DNA from: Photobacterium profundum SS9
Lineage (GTDB): Bacteria; Pseudomonadota; Gammaproteobacteria; Enterobacterales; Vibrionaceae
Assembly (NCBI RefSeq): GCF_000196255.1
Contig: NC_006371.1
Location: 1,746,055 to 1,810,054, forward strand
Direction of reading: 5' to 3'
DNA length: 64,000 nucleotides
Shown here in pieces: positions 18,703 through 27,427 of the stretch. The notes under the pieces are model-generated. The model had not been told where the DNA came from and made no database searches. It worked only from the letters and a program-made list of their open reading frames with translations. The first letter of the stretch is position 1, and every line of letters begins with the position of its first letter. A program made the position numbers and the translations under genes.

Positions 18703-19215
18703 ATGAAAAAACAGCATGGATTAACCCTCGTTAATCTGGTGCTGGTATTGGCTGTCGCGGGGGTTATCCTCGCGACAACAACCCCTGCTCTGCTTCGTGT
18801 CAATACACAGGTGCAACAACATGTTGAATTACAAGATGCTGTCAATCAAACATTACGCAGCTTGCACCTTGCATTAAGCGAACATTGGCAACAAACCCAA
18901 TGCCGAACCGCACCGACGGTTAACGTCAACCAACTGATTAACCTTTATCTGTTACCCAGTGACATTATGCTCACGCTACCGTTACTTAACGTCAATATCG
19001 ACCAGAGCCCCAACATCCCTCACCTCGCCACGCGCTTAACGATCTCATTCGATACAGAATCAGACATGGAGGCGAATCGCATCAGCAATGGGCTAAAAAA
19101 CAGGGCTGTTTGGGTCAGGGCAACCGCTAACCGCATCACCGTGATTGAGCCTATCTCCCCGATAAATTCTCAGTTCGGGCGAATGAATATTGCCCCCACA
19201 ACAGGATGCTATTAA
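18703..19215 (+). CDS. Second, minor prepilin-like protein
   Basis: 170 residues. The short leader MKKQHG is followed by LTLVNLVLVLAVAGVILATT, a prepilin-type helix with Asn at +5 where Glu is expected. The remainder is a small pseudopilin-like domain. It begins one base after pilS and its TAA overlaps the ATG of the next gene. An extra pilin at this position is not part of the R64 order pilS-T-U-V, so it may be a minor pilin or initiation subunit. Confidence 0.7.
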   Translation: MKKQHGLTLVNLVLVLAVAGVILATTTPALLRVNTQVQQHVELQDAVNQTLRSLHLALSEHWQQTQCRTAPTVNVNQLINLYLLPSDIMLTLPLLNVNIDQSPNIPHLATRLTISFDTESDMEANRISNGLKNRAVWVRATANRITVIEPISPINSQFGRMNIAPTTGCY

Positions 19216-20159
19216 TGAAACGTAAACAACACGGGTTCAGTTTGTTTGAGCTCATCATTGTCTTGGCTGTTTTAGGCATTATCTCCACGTTTGCGATACG
19301 TGCCATGAACGGCTATACCAACTGGAAATACGCACAGGATTATGCGGCGCATATCGAGCGTGTTATTACCCAGCTCCAACAATATCAATATTACCAAGTC
19401 ACCGTTCAAAACCAAGATCCTGCTACGGTGCAGGTATGGCCAAGTAACCTTGCTAACCTCATGAGTCCATCGGGTCAATTTTGGCCGGATTGCTCACTGG
19501 CTGATGAAGGCAACCGACTGTGTACCCGCCCCGACAACGTACCGTGGACAACCCAACGACTGGGTTACACCGTCACGACCGCAAACCCTACGAAAGCAGA
19601 GATCACAATCCCATTATCGGCCATCCCGAGCGAGCAGCAAACCCTTTGGGCCTCGGCGTTAAAGACCTTGCCTTTTGCTGTTACCCACCCCACCACGGGC
19701 GATATAAAAATAGCCATCGGCGATCCGTTATTGTCCCAAGTCTATAAGGAGTTTTTGCAAAAAGACGGTTCAACGCCATTAACCGCCGCATGGGATGTGG
19801 GCTATCAATCCATTCTCAATGCCAAACAAGTCACGGTAAAAACCCAAGACGGCCGGCAACAACAATTGGGGGTTGGCACTGTAAAAGAATTTTTAGCACA
19901 GCATGGGGATCGGGTTTATAAAAACTCGTGGTCATGCGCCGCAGGCTTAAAACAAACCCTGCATGTCAGTCTCAATGCCCCTATGGCCCCCAACTTATCG
20001 ACAGAATATATCGGGTTGGTTGGATTTAAGCCTTATGCCACTGACAGAGGAAGCTATTGGGACTTGGGGTTGGTCTACAACGCCAAAATCAAATCCACAG
20101 GGAAATGGAAAGATATGCATTCAGGATTCTTGAATGTTCGCCTTAATTGCAGCCAGTAA
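19215..20159 (+). CDS. pilV: PilV-like minor pilin/tip protein
   Basis: 314 residues from ATG 19215, which overlaps the previous stop. Leader MKRKQHG, then FSLFELIIVLAVLGIIS with Glu at +5, a canonical class III signal. The large C-terminal part (DVGYQSILNAKQVTVKTQDG and beyond) fits a PilV-type tip protein that selects recipients in R64-like systems. No rci recombinase or shufflon inverted repeats are visible, so the C-terminus appears fixed. The pilV name rests on position and size. Confidence 0.75.
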   Translation: MKRKQHGFSLFELIIVLAVLGIISTFAIRAMNGYTNWKYAQDYAAHIERVITQLQQYQYYQVTVQNQDPATVQVWPSNLANLMSPSGQFWPDCSLADEGNRLCTRPDNVPWTTQRLGYTVTTANPTKAEITIPLSAIPSEQQTLWASALKTLPFAVTHPTTGDIKIAIGDPLLSQVYKEFLQKDGSTPLTAAWDVGYQSILNAKQVTVKTQDGRQQQLGVGTVKEFLAQHGDRVYKNSWSCAAGLKQTLHVSLNAPMAPNLSTEYIGLVGFKPYATDRGSYWDLGLVYNAKIKSTGKWKDMHSGFLNVRLNCSQ

Positions 20160-20174
20160 TAACGGAGTAACACC

Positions 20175-20594
20175 ATGAAAATATACATTTTAATCATTCT
20201 CGCGATTATCACCTCAACCGCCGCAGTAGCCAAAGTCACCGAAGCCGATGTTGCGCGGGATAGGGCATGGGCAGCCAGCCAAAACCCCAGTGTCCCTCAA
20301 TCACAAATTGACTACCAATGGAGGGAATACAATAAGCCACCCAATGAAACTGACGGAAAAAGCACTTATGTTCGGTATTCACTCAATCCACCGAGTGACT
20401 CGGTGCGAAGTAAAACCCTCAAACCCACTTCCACCTATATCTGCGCCCTATCAAAAATAGGGGGCTATTATGGTCGAGGATTAAAAGGCTTTGATGCCAA
20501 CGTACATGACTCAGGCAGTAACTGGGTACTGACAGTCGGCAAAAACTGTGGAGGATGTGATAACTGGGGGGAAGCAATCTGCTGGACAAAATAA
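20175..20594 (+). CDS. Small secreted protein downstream of pilV
   Basis: 139 residues with a signal peptide (MKIYILIILAIITSTAAVA) and four cysteines in the last 55 residues, two as CGGC. The tail, with YICALSKIGGYYGRG and then SNWVLTVG, is loosely reminiscent of the short receptor-binding tails of PilV variants and phage tail fibres. That similarity is by eye only. It is encoded 15 bases after pilV, so it may be a pilus-associated adhesin or an exported partner of the tip. Confidence 0.55.
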   Translation: MKIYILIILAIITSTAAVAKVTEADVARDRAWAASQNPSVPQSQIDYQWREYNKPPNETDGKSTYVRYSLNPPSDSVRSKTLKPTSTYICALSKIGGYYGRGLKGFDANVHDSGSNWVLTVGKNCGGCDNWGEAICWTK

Positions 20595-20616
20595 GGGGAA
20601 ACTCAATACCCATGAA

Positions 20617-20655
20617 CACCCGTTATCAATGGTAGAAACAACGTTATAACGGGTG
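20617..20655. terminator. Hairpin after the pil operon
   Basis: CACCCGTTAT (20617-20626) pairs exactly with ATAACGGGTG (20646-20655) across a 19-nt loop. There is no U-tract, so termination is uncertain, but its place after the pilus block and before a separately regulated protease gene suits a partial terminator. Confidence 0.4.
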
Positions 20656-20669
20656 CGTTACCAGAACAA

Positions 20670-20725
20670 AAGATCATAAGCTAAATACATGAAAATCATT
20701 GTATTTACGCAGAATAAGATCATAA
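20670..20725 (+). promoter_or_regulatory. Repeats in the protease upstream region
   Basis: AAGATCATAA occurs twice, at 20670-20679 and 20716-20725. Between the copies lies an imperfect inverted repeat, AAATACATGA (20683-20692) against TCATTGTATTT (20696-20706). This arrangement, 30-90 bases ahead of the protease ATG, looks like an operator region, suggesting the protease has its own control separate from the pil genes. Confidence 0.4.
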
Positions 20726-20756
20726 TAATAACACATTCAATAAGGATGATAAACCC

Positions 20757-21815
20757 ATGAAAAACATCGCATTATGCGCGTTAACTCTGGCGTTAACCAG
20801 TATGGTTTCTGTATCTAGCTATGCCGTTGAAGGTGGCACGACTTTATCATGGACAGAGCACCCTTACTTTATTGAATCACAATGCACAGGCACTGTTTTG
20901 GGCGGGCAATATATCTTGCTCGCAGGACATTGCGGGGCATCCGTTGATAGCCCTTTCCCTCGTCAGGTCAACTTATCAAATGGGGAAACAATGATACCAA
21001 CAACAAGAAATGCCGAACCCTATTATGACGTTGACGGGATTTGGGGCGGCGGGGGTGCTGATGTTGCCCTTTGGACATTGCCCAGCACGGCTCCGATGAA
21101 TAAAGTACTCTTTGTTGCTGACCTTTTTGATGCTGCTAGCACCGTTAATCTAGGGGATAACGTGTCATTCATGGGCTTTGGTCAAGATGATAATACGCCG
21201 CGATTAGAACTTGCAAAAAACCATACTGTAAGTTGGTTCGGTATTAGCGCTTTTGAATATAAAGGTATAGATGGGCATTCCGTACCAGGTGATAGTGGTG
21301 CACCGGTTTTAAATACGGATAATAATATTATTGCCGTAAATTACTCTAGTGGCGGCAATGTAGATAGCGAAGGTAAGTACGATGCTAACGGCACTGACCT
21401 CCACTTTGTCAAAAACTGGCTACTACAAAACATTAACCGTTGGCACAGTGCCACCGAACTCACGTTCACGGGCGATAAAACTATCGAAGTACAATCGCTG
21501 CATGTGAACGCTATCGACATGGCAACTCGTCAGAACAACGGCACACTGACCACCGGAGATATTGCAGTCACAGGCGGAACCTGTGTAACAGACGGTGCTG
21601 TCTCCCCCTTTGGTATGTGTACGTTGGAGATAAAAAGTGGATCTGGTGAAGGAAAAATCATGCTGGAAGATGGTAATGCAATCACCGTCAACCGCGCACC
21701 AGAGCCGGACCCTAAGCCCGAGCCAAAACCTGACAATGGCAGTAGCGGCGGTGGCTCCCTAGGTTGGTTTGGACTATTGAGCTTGTTGGCCATAACCCTG
21801 AGACATAAAGCCTAA
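20757..21815 (+). CDS. Secreted trypsin-like serine protease with GlyGly-CTERM tail
   Basis: 352 residues. A signal peptide is followed by an S1 (chymotrypsin-like) domain starting at VEGGTTL. The catalytic triad is visible as His58 (LLAGHC), Asp102 (GGADVALW) and Ser180 (VPGDSGAP). A beta-rich C-terminal region follows, then a DPKPEPKPDNGSSGGGS linker, a hydrophobic helix and the basic end LRHKA. This is the GlyGly-CTERM sorting signal, known to be processed by rhombosortase in type II secretion hosts. The gene has its own hairpin on each side, between the pil block and traF. A substrate cannot be inferred. Confidence 0.92.
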   Translation: MKNIALCALTLALTSMVSVSSYAVEGGTTLSWTEHPYFIESQCTGTVLGGQYILLAGHCGASVDSPFPRQVNLSNGETMIPTTRNAEPYYDVDGIWGGGGADVALWTLPSTAPMNKVLFVADLFDAASTVNLGDNVSFMGFGQDDNTPRLELAKNHTVSWFGISAFEYKGIDGHSVPGDSGAPVLNTDNNIIAVNYSSGGNVDSEGKYDANGTDLHFVKNWLLQNINRWHSATELTFTGDKTIEVQSLHVNAIDMATRQNNGTLTTGDIAVTGGTCVTDGAVSPFGMCTLEIKSGSGEGKIMLEDGNAITVNRAPEPDPKPEPKPDNGSSGGGSLGWFGLLSLLAITLRHKA

Positions 21816-21841
21816 TAACCTCCACATTAGACGCAACGCAC

Positions 21842-21878
21842 AAAAGCCTGATTGAATCTTCATTCAACAGGCTTTTTT
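21842..21878 (+). terminator. Rho-independent terminator after the protease gene
   Basis: AAAAGCCTG/TTGAAT pairs with ATTCAA/CAGGCTTTT around a CTTC loop (21858-21861), with one unpaired A, and runs into a T-tract. It lies 27 bases past the protease stop and 24 before traF, so traF downstream must be read by leak-through or from a nearby promoter. Confidence 0.85.
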
Positions 21879-21901
21879 GATCCTTGTTATAAGGTAATCA
21901 C

Positions 21902-22429
21902 ATGAAAGCTTTCAAGTTATCAATGATAGGGCTCGCCCTTTTCATTACGCTTATTTTATCTCTTTTCGCTATCGGTCTACGCTGGAATGAAAGCACCTCC
22001 TACCCCAAAGGCGTGTACCAACTCACCAGCAGTACCGATTACCCACGAGGCACGTTAATCCTCTTCTGCCCGCCAGATAATCCAGCCCTTCAAATGGCAC
22101 TAGAACGGCAATATTTGCGGTTTGGGTTGTGCAAAGGGGGATTTGAACCTGTCATCAAACGCATTGTGGGAATAGGCGGAGAGCGCGTTACCTTCACCGA
22201 TGTCATTAGTATTAACCAACAACAACTCCCCAACACGCACCGGCTTCAACACGATGGATTCAACCGCCCCCTCCCGCAACTAGACAATTTTACTCTGCCA
22301 GACAAGACCTTCTTTGTGATATCAGACCACAAACCCGCCAGTAGCTTTGATAGTCGATATTACGGTGCGATTCCGAGGGGAAATGTGATTGGGAGAATTA
22401 AGCCGTTATTCTTACTCGAAGGTAAGTAG
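21902..22429 (+). CDS. traF: TraF conjugative transfer signal peptidase
   Basis: 175 residues, S26 peptidase family. An N-terminal membrane helix precedes the Ser box NESTSYPKGVY (Ser33) and the Lys box VIKRIVGIGGE (Lys86). FDSRYYGAIPRGNVIG near the end is the typical box E. In RP4, TraF removes the C-terminal residues of the TrbC pilin and closes it into a ring, so the substrate here is expected to be the TrbC pilin at 2031-2366. Confidence 0.93.
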   Translation: MKAFKLSMIGLALFITLILSLFAIGLRWNESTSYPKGVYQLTSSTDYPRGTLILFCPPDNPALQMALERQYLRFGLCKGGFEPVIKRIVGIGGERVTFTDVISINQQQLPNTHRLQHDGFNRPLPQLDNFTLPDKTFFVISDHKPASSFDSRYYGAIPRGNVIGRIKPLFLLEGK

Positions 22430-22431
22430 CC

Positions 22432-22959
22432 ATGTTCGATATCGCCCCGTTAGAGCACTGCATCAATCAGGTGCACCCCGCCATGGTTCAAAAAATCATT
22501 GCGGTAGAATCAGCCAGCAACCCTATCGCCATTAACGTCAATATCCTTAAAGGAAAACCCAAACCTCGATACACCCCGCCCAAGACAAAAGCAGACGCGA
22601 TTCGGTTAGCCAATGACTATATCAGACAAGGGCATTCCGTAGATTTAGGCTTGATGCAGGTCAACAGCAACAACCTCACGCATTACGGCGTCACGGTCAA
22701 CGATATGTTTAACCCCTGCAAGAATATAAACGTCGGCTCGACGATTTTGTATGAAGCCTATCAACGCGCACTTCGTGTGAAGAAAACGCCACAGATAGCA
22801 TTGCGCCATGCACTTTCCATCTACAACACCGGCAACATGACCTACGGGTTTAAAAATGGGTACGTGAACCGCTACACACCGTATGAAAGCCCCAAGACAG
22901 CCCCTGCCTCACTCTATACCAACGAGACGACTATCCCTCTCGGCAATCTTTATGATTAA
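22432..22959 (+). CDS. Lytic transglycosylase (VirB1/PilT-like)
   Basis: 175 residues, SLT fold. The catalytic Glu is in KIIAVESASNP (about residue 26), followed by the family motifs VDLGLMQVNSNN and LSIYNTGN. There is no obvious signal peptide, as in some R64 PilT-type proteins, so export may be non-classical or rely on the machine itself. It opens peptidoglycan for channel or pilus assembly. It sits between traF and traG with two- and 15-base gaps. Confidence 0.88.
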   Translation: MFDIAPLEHCINQVHPAMVQKIIAVESASNPIAINVNILKGKPKPRYTPPKTKADAIRLANDYIRQGHSVDLGLMQVNSNNLTHYGVTVNDMFNPCKNINVGSTILYEAYQRALRVKKTPQIALRHALSIYNTGNMTYGFKNGYVNRYTPYESPKTAPASLYTNETTIPLGNLYD

Positions 22960-22974
22960 AAAGGAAATGAGAGA

Positions 22975-24837
22975 ATGACGACGTTTGCCTATCAAGAGCA
23001 GAAACAAACGCAACCTGTTATAAAACGCCTTATCGCCATGGCATTTTTTTTATGCTTTGCGTTAATACTCAACACCCTGACAACACTCTATGTTGAAAAT
23101 ACCCTTTTCCATTCGGTCACTTTCCAGCAGAACCCGTTCAACTGGATGCTCTGGTCCATCAAATTTACGCAATTTAAGCTGTATTTTCGTGAGGTATGGT
23201 TAGTGCATCTCGCCCTATTGATTGGTGGCACACTCATATTCTACCTAGTCACGTTGACCCGAAAGGTCGCCACGGGCAACAAGACCTCGCAGGGTACAGC
23301 GCGTTGGGCGACACGGGAGGACATCAAGCAAGCGGGCTTACTCAATGGTCGAGGGGTCTATGTAGGTGCGTTTGAATCCAAGAAAAATACCCTTGAATAT
23401 CTGCGTCACAATACCAATGAGCATGTGCTCTGTTACGCCCCGACAGGCTCGGGGAAAGGCGTCAGTTTTGTTTTACCGACCCTATTAAGCTGGCCAGCCT
23501 CTATGGTGGTGCTCGATAACAAACCTGAACTGTATGAAGAAACGGCGGGATGGCGTAGCCAACATGCCAATAACATTTGCCTCAAATTCGACCCTGCCCG
23601 TCGAGACTCCGTGAAGTTCAACCCGTTGGAAGAAATCAGAACCAATGACTACGATGCGTCAGGTCGTTGTACCTTGGGGGATTTTGAAGTCTCAGACACC
23701 CAAAATATCGCGACTGTTATCACGAACCCAAACGGTAAAGATGAACTGGACCACTTCAATAAGAATGCCTATGCACTGATTGTGGCCCTGATATTACACA
23801 CCTTGTACGTTGAAAAACAAAAAGGCGCGGTTACCAGCTTGAGTAAGGTGGGCGACATACTAAAAGATCCGAACACATTAGATATTTACGCCATGTTATC
23901 TATTATGATGACCACGCCTCACATGCAACTCAATAGTGAACAACCTATCTTCGCCTTTGGTAAAGCCGATGCCGAGAGCCTGCAACACTGCACCAAGACC
24001 GATACGCACCCTATCGTGCTGCAAACCGCTGCTGAAATGTTTAAAAAACCCGAAAAAGAACTCGGCAGTATCATCTCGACCGCCTCTGAAAAGTTTAACC
24101 TGTTTCTCGACCCTATCGTCGCTGAAAACACCTCACGGTCAGATTTTCACTATGACGATTTACGTGACAACATTCAGCCCGTTAGCTTATTTATTCAGGT
24201 TCGAGATAACGACCAAGAACGGATGCGCCCCCTAGTCAGATTGATATTAACCCTCATCCTCAAACGCACGACGGAGCATAAGAACCCCCACAAGCACCGT
24301 TTACTGTTACTGCTCGATGAGTTCACGGGCATAGGCAAGTTAAAGGCATTGGAAACCTCCCTACACTTCCTGCGAGGGTATGGGGTGAAGGTCTATATCA
24401 TCATTCAAGATAACGTGCAGCTCTATCAAACTTACGGGCGGGACGAGACCATTACATCAGGGTGCGAGGTAACGATTGCCCTTGCGCCTAACAAGTCTGA
24501 AACCGCTCAACTGTTATCAACCATGACGGGAATAGGAACGGTTGTGCAAGAAACCCTGACCACATCAGGTAAAAAGCTGTCACAAGGTCAAAACATCAGT
24601 CGAGGCATCGTAGAGAAAAGTAGACCATTATTGACCGTGGATGAATGTTTGCGCTTACCGCCAGCAGTAAAAGATGAAAGCGGAACCCGCATCATCAGCG
24701 CAGGCAAGATGCTTATTTTTGTGCGGGGCTACCACCCTATTTTAGGGACGCAAAGTTTGTATTTTAAAGATCCCATCTTCATTGCCAGGCACGCTATCAC
24801 GCCACCGATAGCGCAATCACAAATAGATATGATCTAA
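22975..24837 (+). CDS. traG: TraG/VirD4 coupling protein
   Basis: 620 residues. Two N-terminal membrane helices (about residues 22-42 and 78-96) anchor a RecA-like domain with Walker A APTGSGKGV (about residue 157) and Walker B LLLLLDEFTG (about residue 442). It links the relaxosome (TraI and TraJ, encoded nearby) to the T4SS channel and pumps DNA. It is last in the long forward-strand transfer block and is followed only by two small ORFs. Confidence 0.95.
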   Translation: MTTFAYQEQKQTQPVIKRLIAMAFFLCFALILNTLTTLYVENTLFHSVTFQQNPFNWMLWSIKFTQFKLYFREVWLVHLALLIGGTLIFYLVTLTRKVATGNKTSQGTARWATREDIKQAGLLNGRGVYVGAFESKKNTLEYLRHNTNEHVLCYAPTGSGKGVSFVLPTLLSWPASMVVLDNKPELYEETAGWRSQHANNICLKFDPARRDSVKFNPLEEIRTNDYDASGRCTLGDFEVSDTQNIATVITNPNGKDELDHFNKNAYALIVALILHTLYVEKQKGAVTSLSKVGDILKDPNTLDIYAMLSIMMTTPHMQLNSEQPIFAFGKADAESLQHCTKTDTHPIVLQTAAEMFKKPEKELGSIISTASEKFNLFLDPIVAENTSRSDFHYDDLRDNIQPVSLFIQVRDNDQERMRPLVRLILTLILKRTTEHKNPHKHRLLLLLDEFTGIGKLKALETSLHFLRGYGVKVYIIIQDNVQLYQTYGRDETITSGCEVTIALAPNKSETAQLLSTMTGIGTVVQETLTTSGKKLSQGQNISRGIVEKSRPLLTVDECLRLPPAVKDESGTRIISAGKMLIFVRGYHPILGTQSLYFKDPIFIARHAITPPIAQSQIDMI

Positions 24838-24853
24838 TTGAAGGTAATGTTTT

Positions 24854-24988
24854 ATGACGATTGAAAACCGCAATATTTTCTTTGAACAGGTACGCCGATA
24901 TGAATCTCTTGTCGCTGCAGTGAAGGATAAAAGAACACTGACAGAGCGTAAGCAATATAATGCGCAAGTATCGCATTTAAGCCACTAA
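24854..24988 (+). CDS. 44-residue hypothetical protein
   Basis: ATG 24854 to TAA 24986-24988, 16 bases after traG with GAAGG nearby. The product (MTIENRNIFFEQVRRYESLV, then a basic helix) is charged and helical. No family recognised. It is likely co-transcribed with traG. Confidence 0.45.
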   Translation: MTIENRNIFFEQVRRYESLVAAVKDKRTLTERKQYNAQVSHLSH

Positions 24989-25000
24989 ATTCAATGCTTT

Positions 25001-25324
25001 ATGTTTACAAACAACCTTGATTACGCCGTTTTTAAACAAGGCCGTTTAATCGATATTTACCATGGTACGAGTGACGTACAAGCCGTAAGGGTTAACGAAG
25101 TAAAAACAAGAAGTCAGTTTTCATCCGACTTTACGGTCTACAGGGTATCGGGATGGAATCCTGACGGTGAATATTCTGTTGGTATCCTTTGCTGCCCCAC
25201 GACCTTAAAAGCATCGTATGGCCAGCCTATCAAACATATCGCCGCCTTTAACAGCACCCTTGAACATTTCTATATTGAAGACCGTTATGACGTCTTTGAC
25301 GCTTATCCTTCCATGCCAATATAG
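25001..25324 (+). CDS. Hypothetical protein between traG and traI
   Basis: 107 residues, soluble, mixed alpha/beta composition, without signal peptide or membrane helix. It reads MFTNNLDYAVFKQGRLIDIY at the start and has an internal ILCCP pair of cysteines. It ends 16 bases before the end of the oppositely oriented traI gene. Function unknown. Confidence 0.55.
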   Translation: MFTNNLDYAVFKQGRLIDIYHGTSDVQAVRVNEVKTRSQFSSDFTVYRVSGWNPDGEYSVGILCCPTTLKASYGQPIKHIAAFNSTLEHFYIEDRYDVFDAYPSMPI

Positions 25325-25340
25325 TGAATATCCCCCAGGC

Positions 25341-27107
25341 TTAACGCTCCCACTCATTATCTTGCTTATGACTGTGTTGCGGGTTCAGTGAAAGCGATAC
25401 CCCTTTATGGAGTGACTTGTAATAACCGAGCTCACTACGCGGAAAGGACTTAACGTACATCGTATCCCGCTGCTTGAGTAGCACAACGGATTCATCACGC
25501 ACATTACGATATCCCTCAAAAGAAAAGGTGCCGGTCTGTTTTTCTGTAAACGGTTTATGAATCGGTATCGAGGTGATTTTTTCTCGGTCTTTATTGCGTT
25601 TATCGATGAAGTCTTCAAGTGGTGACTTCATACCGGCTAACCGCACATTCAGGCCATTGTCAGTGATACATGCCTCGACTTTACGCTTAAAGGCATCATC
25701 GCCTTGCACGATGATATCGCGCCCGTATTTCAGTATGGCCATCTCAACCAAGGGCTTAACAGAAACAGAAACAGCATCATCACTTACAGACAGTTGACGT
25801 CCATCATCACGTACCGTCTGGCCATGATACTGATAATGCACATGGCCATGTTTATCAACCGTTTTAGACGGGGCCGATAAAAACTTATCCCCTTCTCCTG
25901 TAATGCCATTCGTCGTCGATAGGTTGGGCTGCTTGTGACGTAACTTAATGAGTGATGCCTTATGACCATCCAAGGCTCGCCATTGCAGGTAATCACGGAA
26001 TGTCATCGAGGGGTGTTGCTCAAACGCTTTTTTTCGCTCATTCGCATAATGGGTGGTCACTATTTTTTGTGCAACCTTATGGTTGGCAGAAAGCCGCTTG
26101 TAAGCATCACGTTTCAAATACCCACTAAGGGCCGTCGCTTTGAGTTTTTCGCGGGCTAAGGCATGTTCAACACGCAATGTTAATCGTTGTCTGGCCGCTG
26201 TCTGTTTCAATGTGGCCAGCCTGGCTTTTCGGTTTTTTGCCTGCTCTTGTTTGTGCTTTTGAAACGCCGTGTACAGGTAATCATTTTTATCATTCACATA
26301 CCGCGACGGTTGACGAGATTTTGTCGTTGACGGTGATGAAAACGGGCCCAAAGTGGATTCTAATTTTTTAAGCGACAGGTTACGTGACAAAGAACTGGCC
26401 TTGATGGCCGCTTTATCATCCGTGGTTTTTATCACCAGGCCCGAACCGGCCCGTTCCAGTTTCAACCCATTCTGATTGAGTACTCGGTGAACATCAGACC
26501 AACGACTCGCTTTAGTCAGCGTATCCTCTAACTCATCCTTAATATTTTCACTGCACCATGAGAGTAAGGATTGCTCCCCTGAAAAGTGGTCAATGATATT
26601 GTCAGTATGACGAAGCTGATCGTCATTTTCATTCCAGTGTTCCAACTTTAAACCGTGTTGCTTTTCTAACTCCGCACATTTGGCCATCAGTGCAATGGCA
26701 TCACGGTACTTATCAACAATTTTATACGTATCAGGGTCGATTTTATTAATGACTACGTGTAGATGATAATTATCAGTATTAATGTGCGTCGCACTGATCC
26801 GTTGATGATGACCAAGCCCCACAGATTCACACAGTGATTGTTCGATATCATTTAATTGCTCTGTCGTGGGTATTTCATTATGAGGAAAAGAAACAACCAT
26901 ATGAAATGTTTTGTCACTTTTAGTCCGCATATTTCTATCTTGAATGATTTCAATTTCTTTTAAAGCAAGAAGGGGTTCAAGCGAATAACAATTGTTAATA
27001 AAGACGTCACCCACTTTTTTACCATTGTCTTTAACGTCGATAGCATAGAGAACTAAAAACCGAACATCACGTTTCGACTTTGGACTCAGTACTTTTTTCG
27101 CCATCAT
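25341..27107 (-). CDS. traI: TraI relaxase, MOBP family (RP4 type)
   Basis: 588 residues, shorter than RP4 TraI (732). The relaxase domain (to about residue 270) is close to RP4: the probable catalytic Tyr21 in RFLVLYAIDV, the SDKTFHMVVSFPHNE segment, and the metal-binding box ISATHINTDNYHLHVVINKI with its histidines. A basic helical middle follows, then an LPD7-like domain (about residues 400-530). It nicks oriT and stays covalently on the 5' end. Its ATG overlaps the traJ stop (ATGA). The C-terminal primase/helicase regions of larger relaxases are absent. Confidence 0.93.
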   Translation of the reverse strand: MMAKKVLSPKSKRDVRFLVLYAIDVKDNGKKVGDVFINNCYSLEPLLALKEIEIIQDRNMRTKSDKTFHMVVSFPHNEIPTTEQLNDIEQSLCESVGLGHHQRISATHINTDNYHLHVVINKIDPDTYKIVDKYRDAIALMAKCAELEKQHGLKLEHWNENDDQLRHTDNIIDHFSGEQSLLSWCSENIKDELEDTLTKASRWSDVHRVLNQNGLKLERAGSGLVIKTTDDKAAIKASSLSRNLSLKKLESTLGPFSSPSTTKSRQPSRYVNDKNDYLYTAFQKHKQEQAKNRKARLATLKQTAARQRLTLRVEHALAREKLKATALSGYLKRDAYKRLSANHKVAQKIVTTHYANERKKAFEQHPSMTFRDYLQWRALDGHKASLIKLRHKQPNLSTTNGITGEGDKFLSAPSKTVDKHGHVHYQYHGQTVRDDGRQLSVSDDAVSVSVKPLVEMAILKYGRDIIVQGDDAFKRKVEACITDNGLNVRLAGMKSPLEDFIDKRNKDREKITSIPIHKPFTEKQTGTFSFEGYRNVRDESVVLLKQRDTMYVKSFPRSELGYYKSLHKGVSLSLNPQHSHKQDNEWER

Positions 27108-27427
27108 AATGCATTGACCTTTTCTTTTAAAATAAGCGTCGTTTTCTTTAGCGTGTCCTCAATGAATATTAACTGCTCTTTTGTATATCCACCTTGGTGT
27201 GTTTTCAATGTTAGGCGTAATAAATTACCAAGACGCGATAAATCCGCATTCATCTTTAATAGCTCTAAAGCCAATTCAGCATCGAGTTGGCTTTTAATTT
27301 TTTTATTCAACGCACAGTAACGTATATAACTGGATAAAGAAGGATGACCTGACTTTGCTGCTAGTCGCTCCATCTTTTCTTTATCTTCTGTTGTTACACG
27401 CAGATCAATTCTTGTTGTTGACGTCAT
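27104..27427 (-). CDS. traJ: TraJ-like relaxosome DNA-binding protein
   Basis: 107 residues from the ATG at 27427 (MTSTTRIDLRVTTEDKEKME), chosen because AGGAG lies just upstream. A frame extending to 27529 would run through oriT. It has a ribbon-helix-helix N-terminus and then a basic helix, like MobC/TraJ accessory proteins that bind the inverted repeat next to nic and recruit the relaxase. It is translationally coupled to traI. Confidence 0.85.
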   Translation of the reverse strand: MTSTTRIDLRVTTEDKEKMERLAAKSGHPSLSSYIRYCALNKKIKSQLDAELALELLKMNADLSRLGNLLRLTLKTHQGGYTKEQLIFIEDTLKKTTLILKEKVNAL

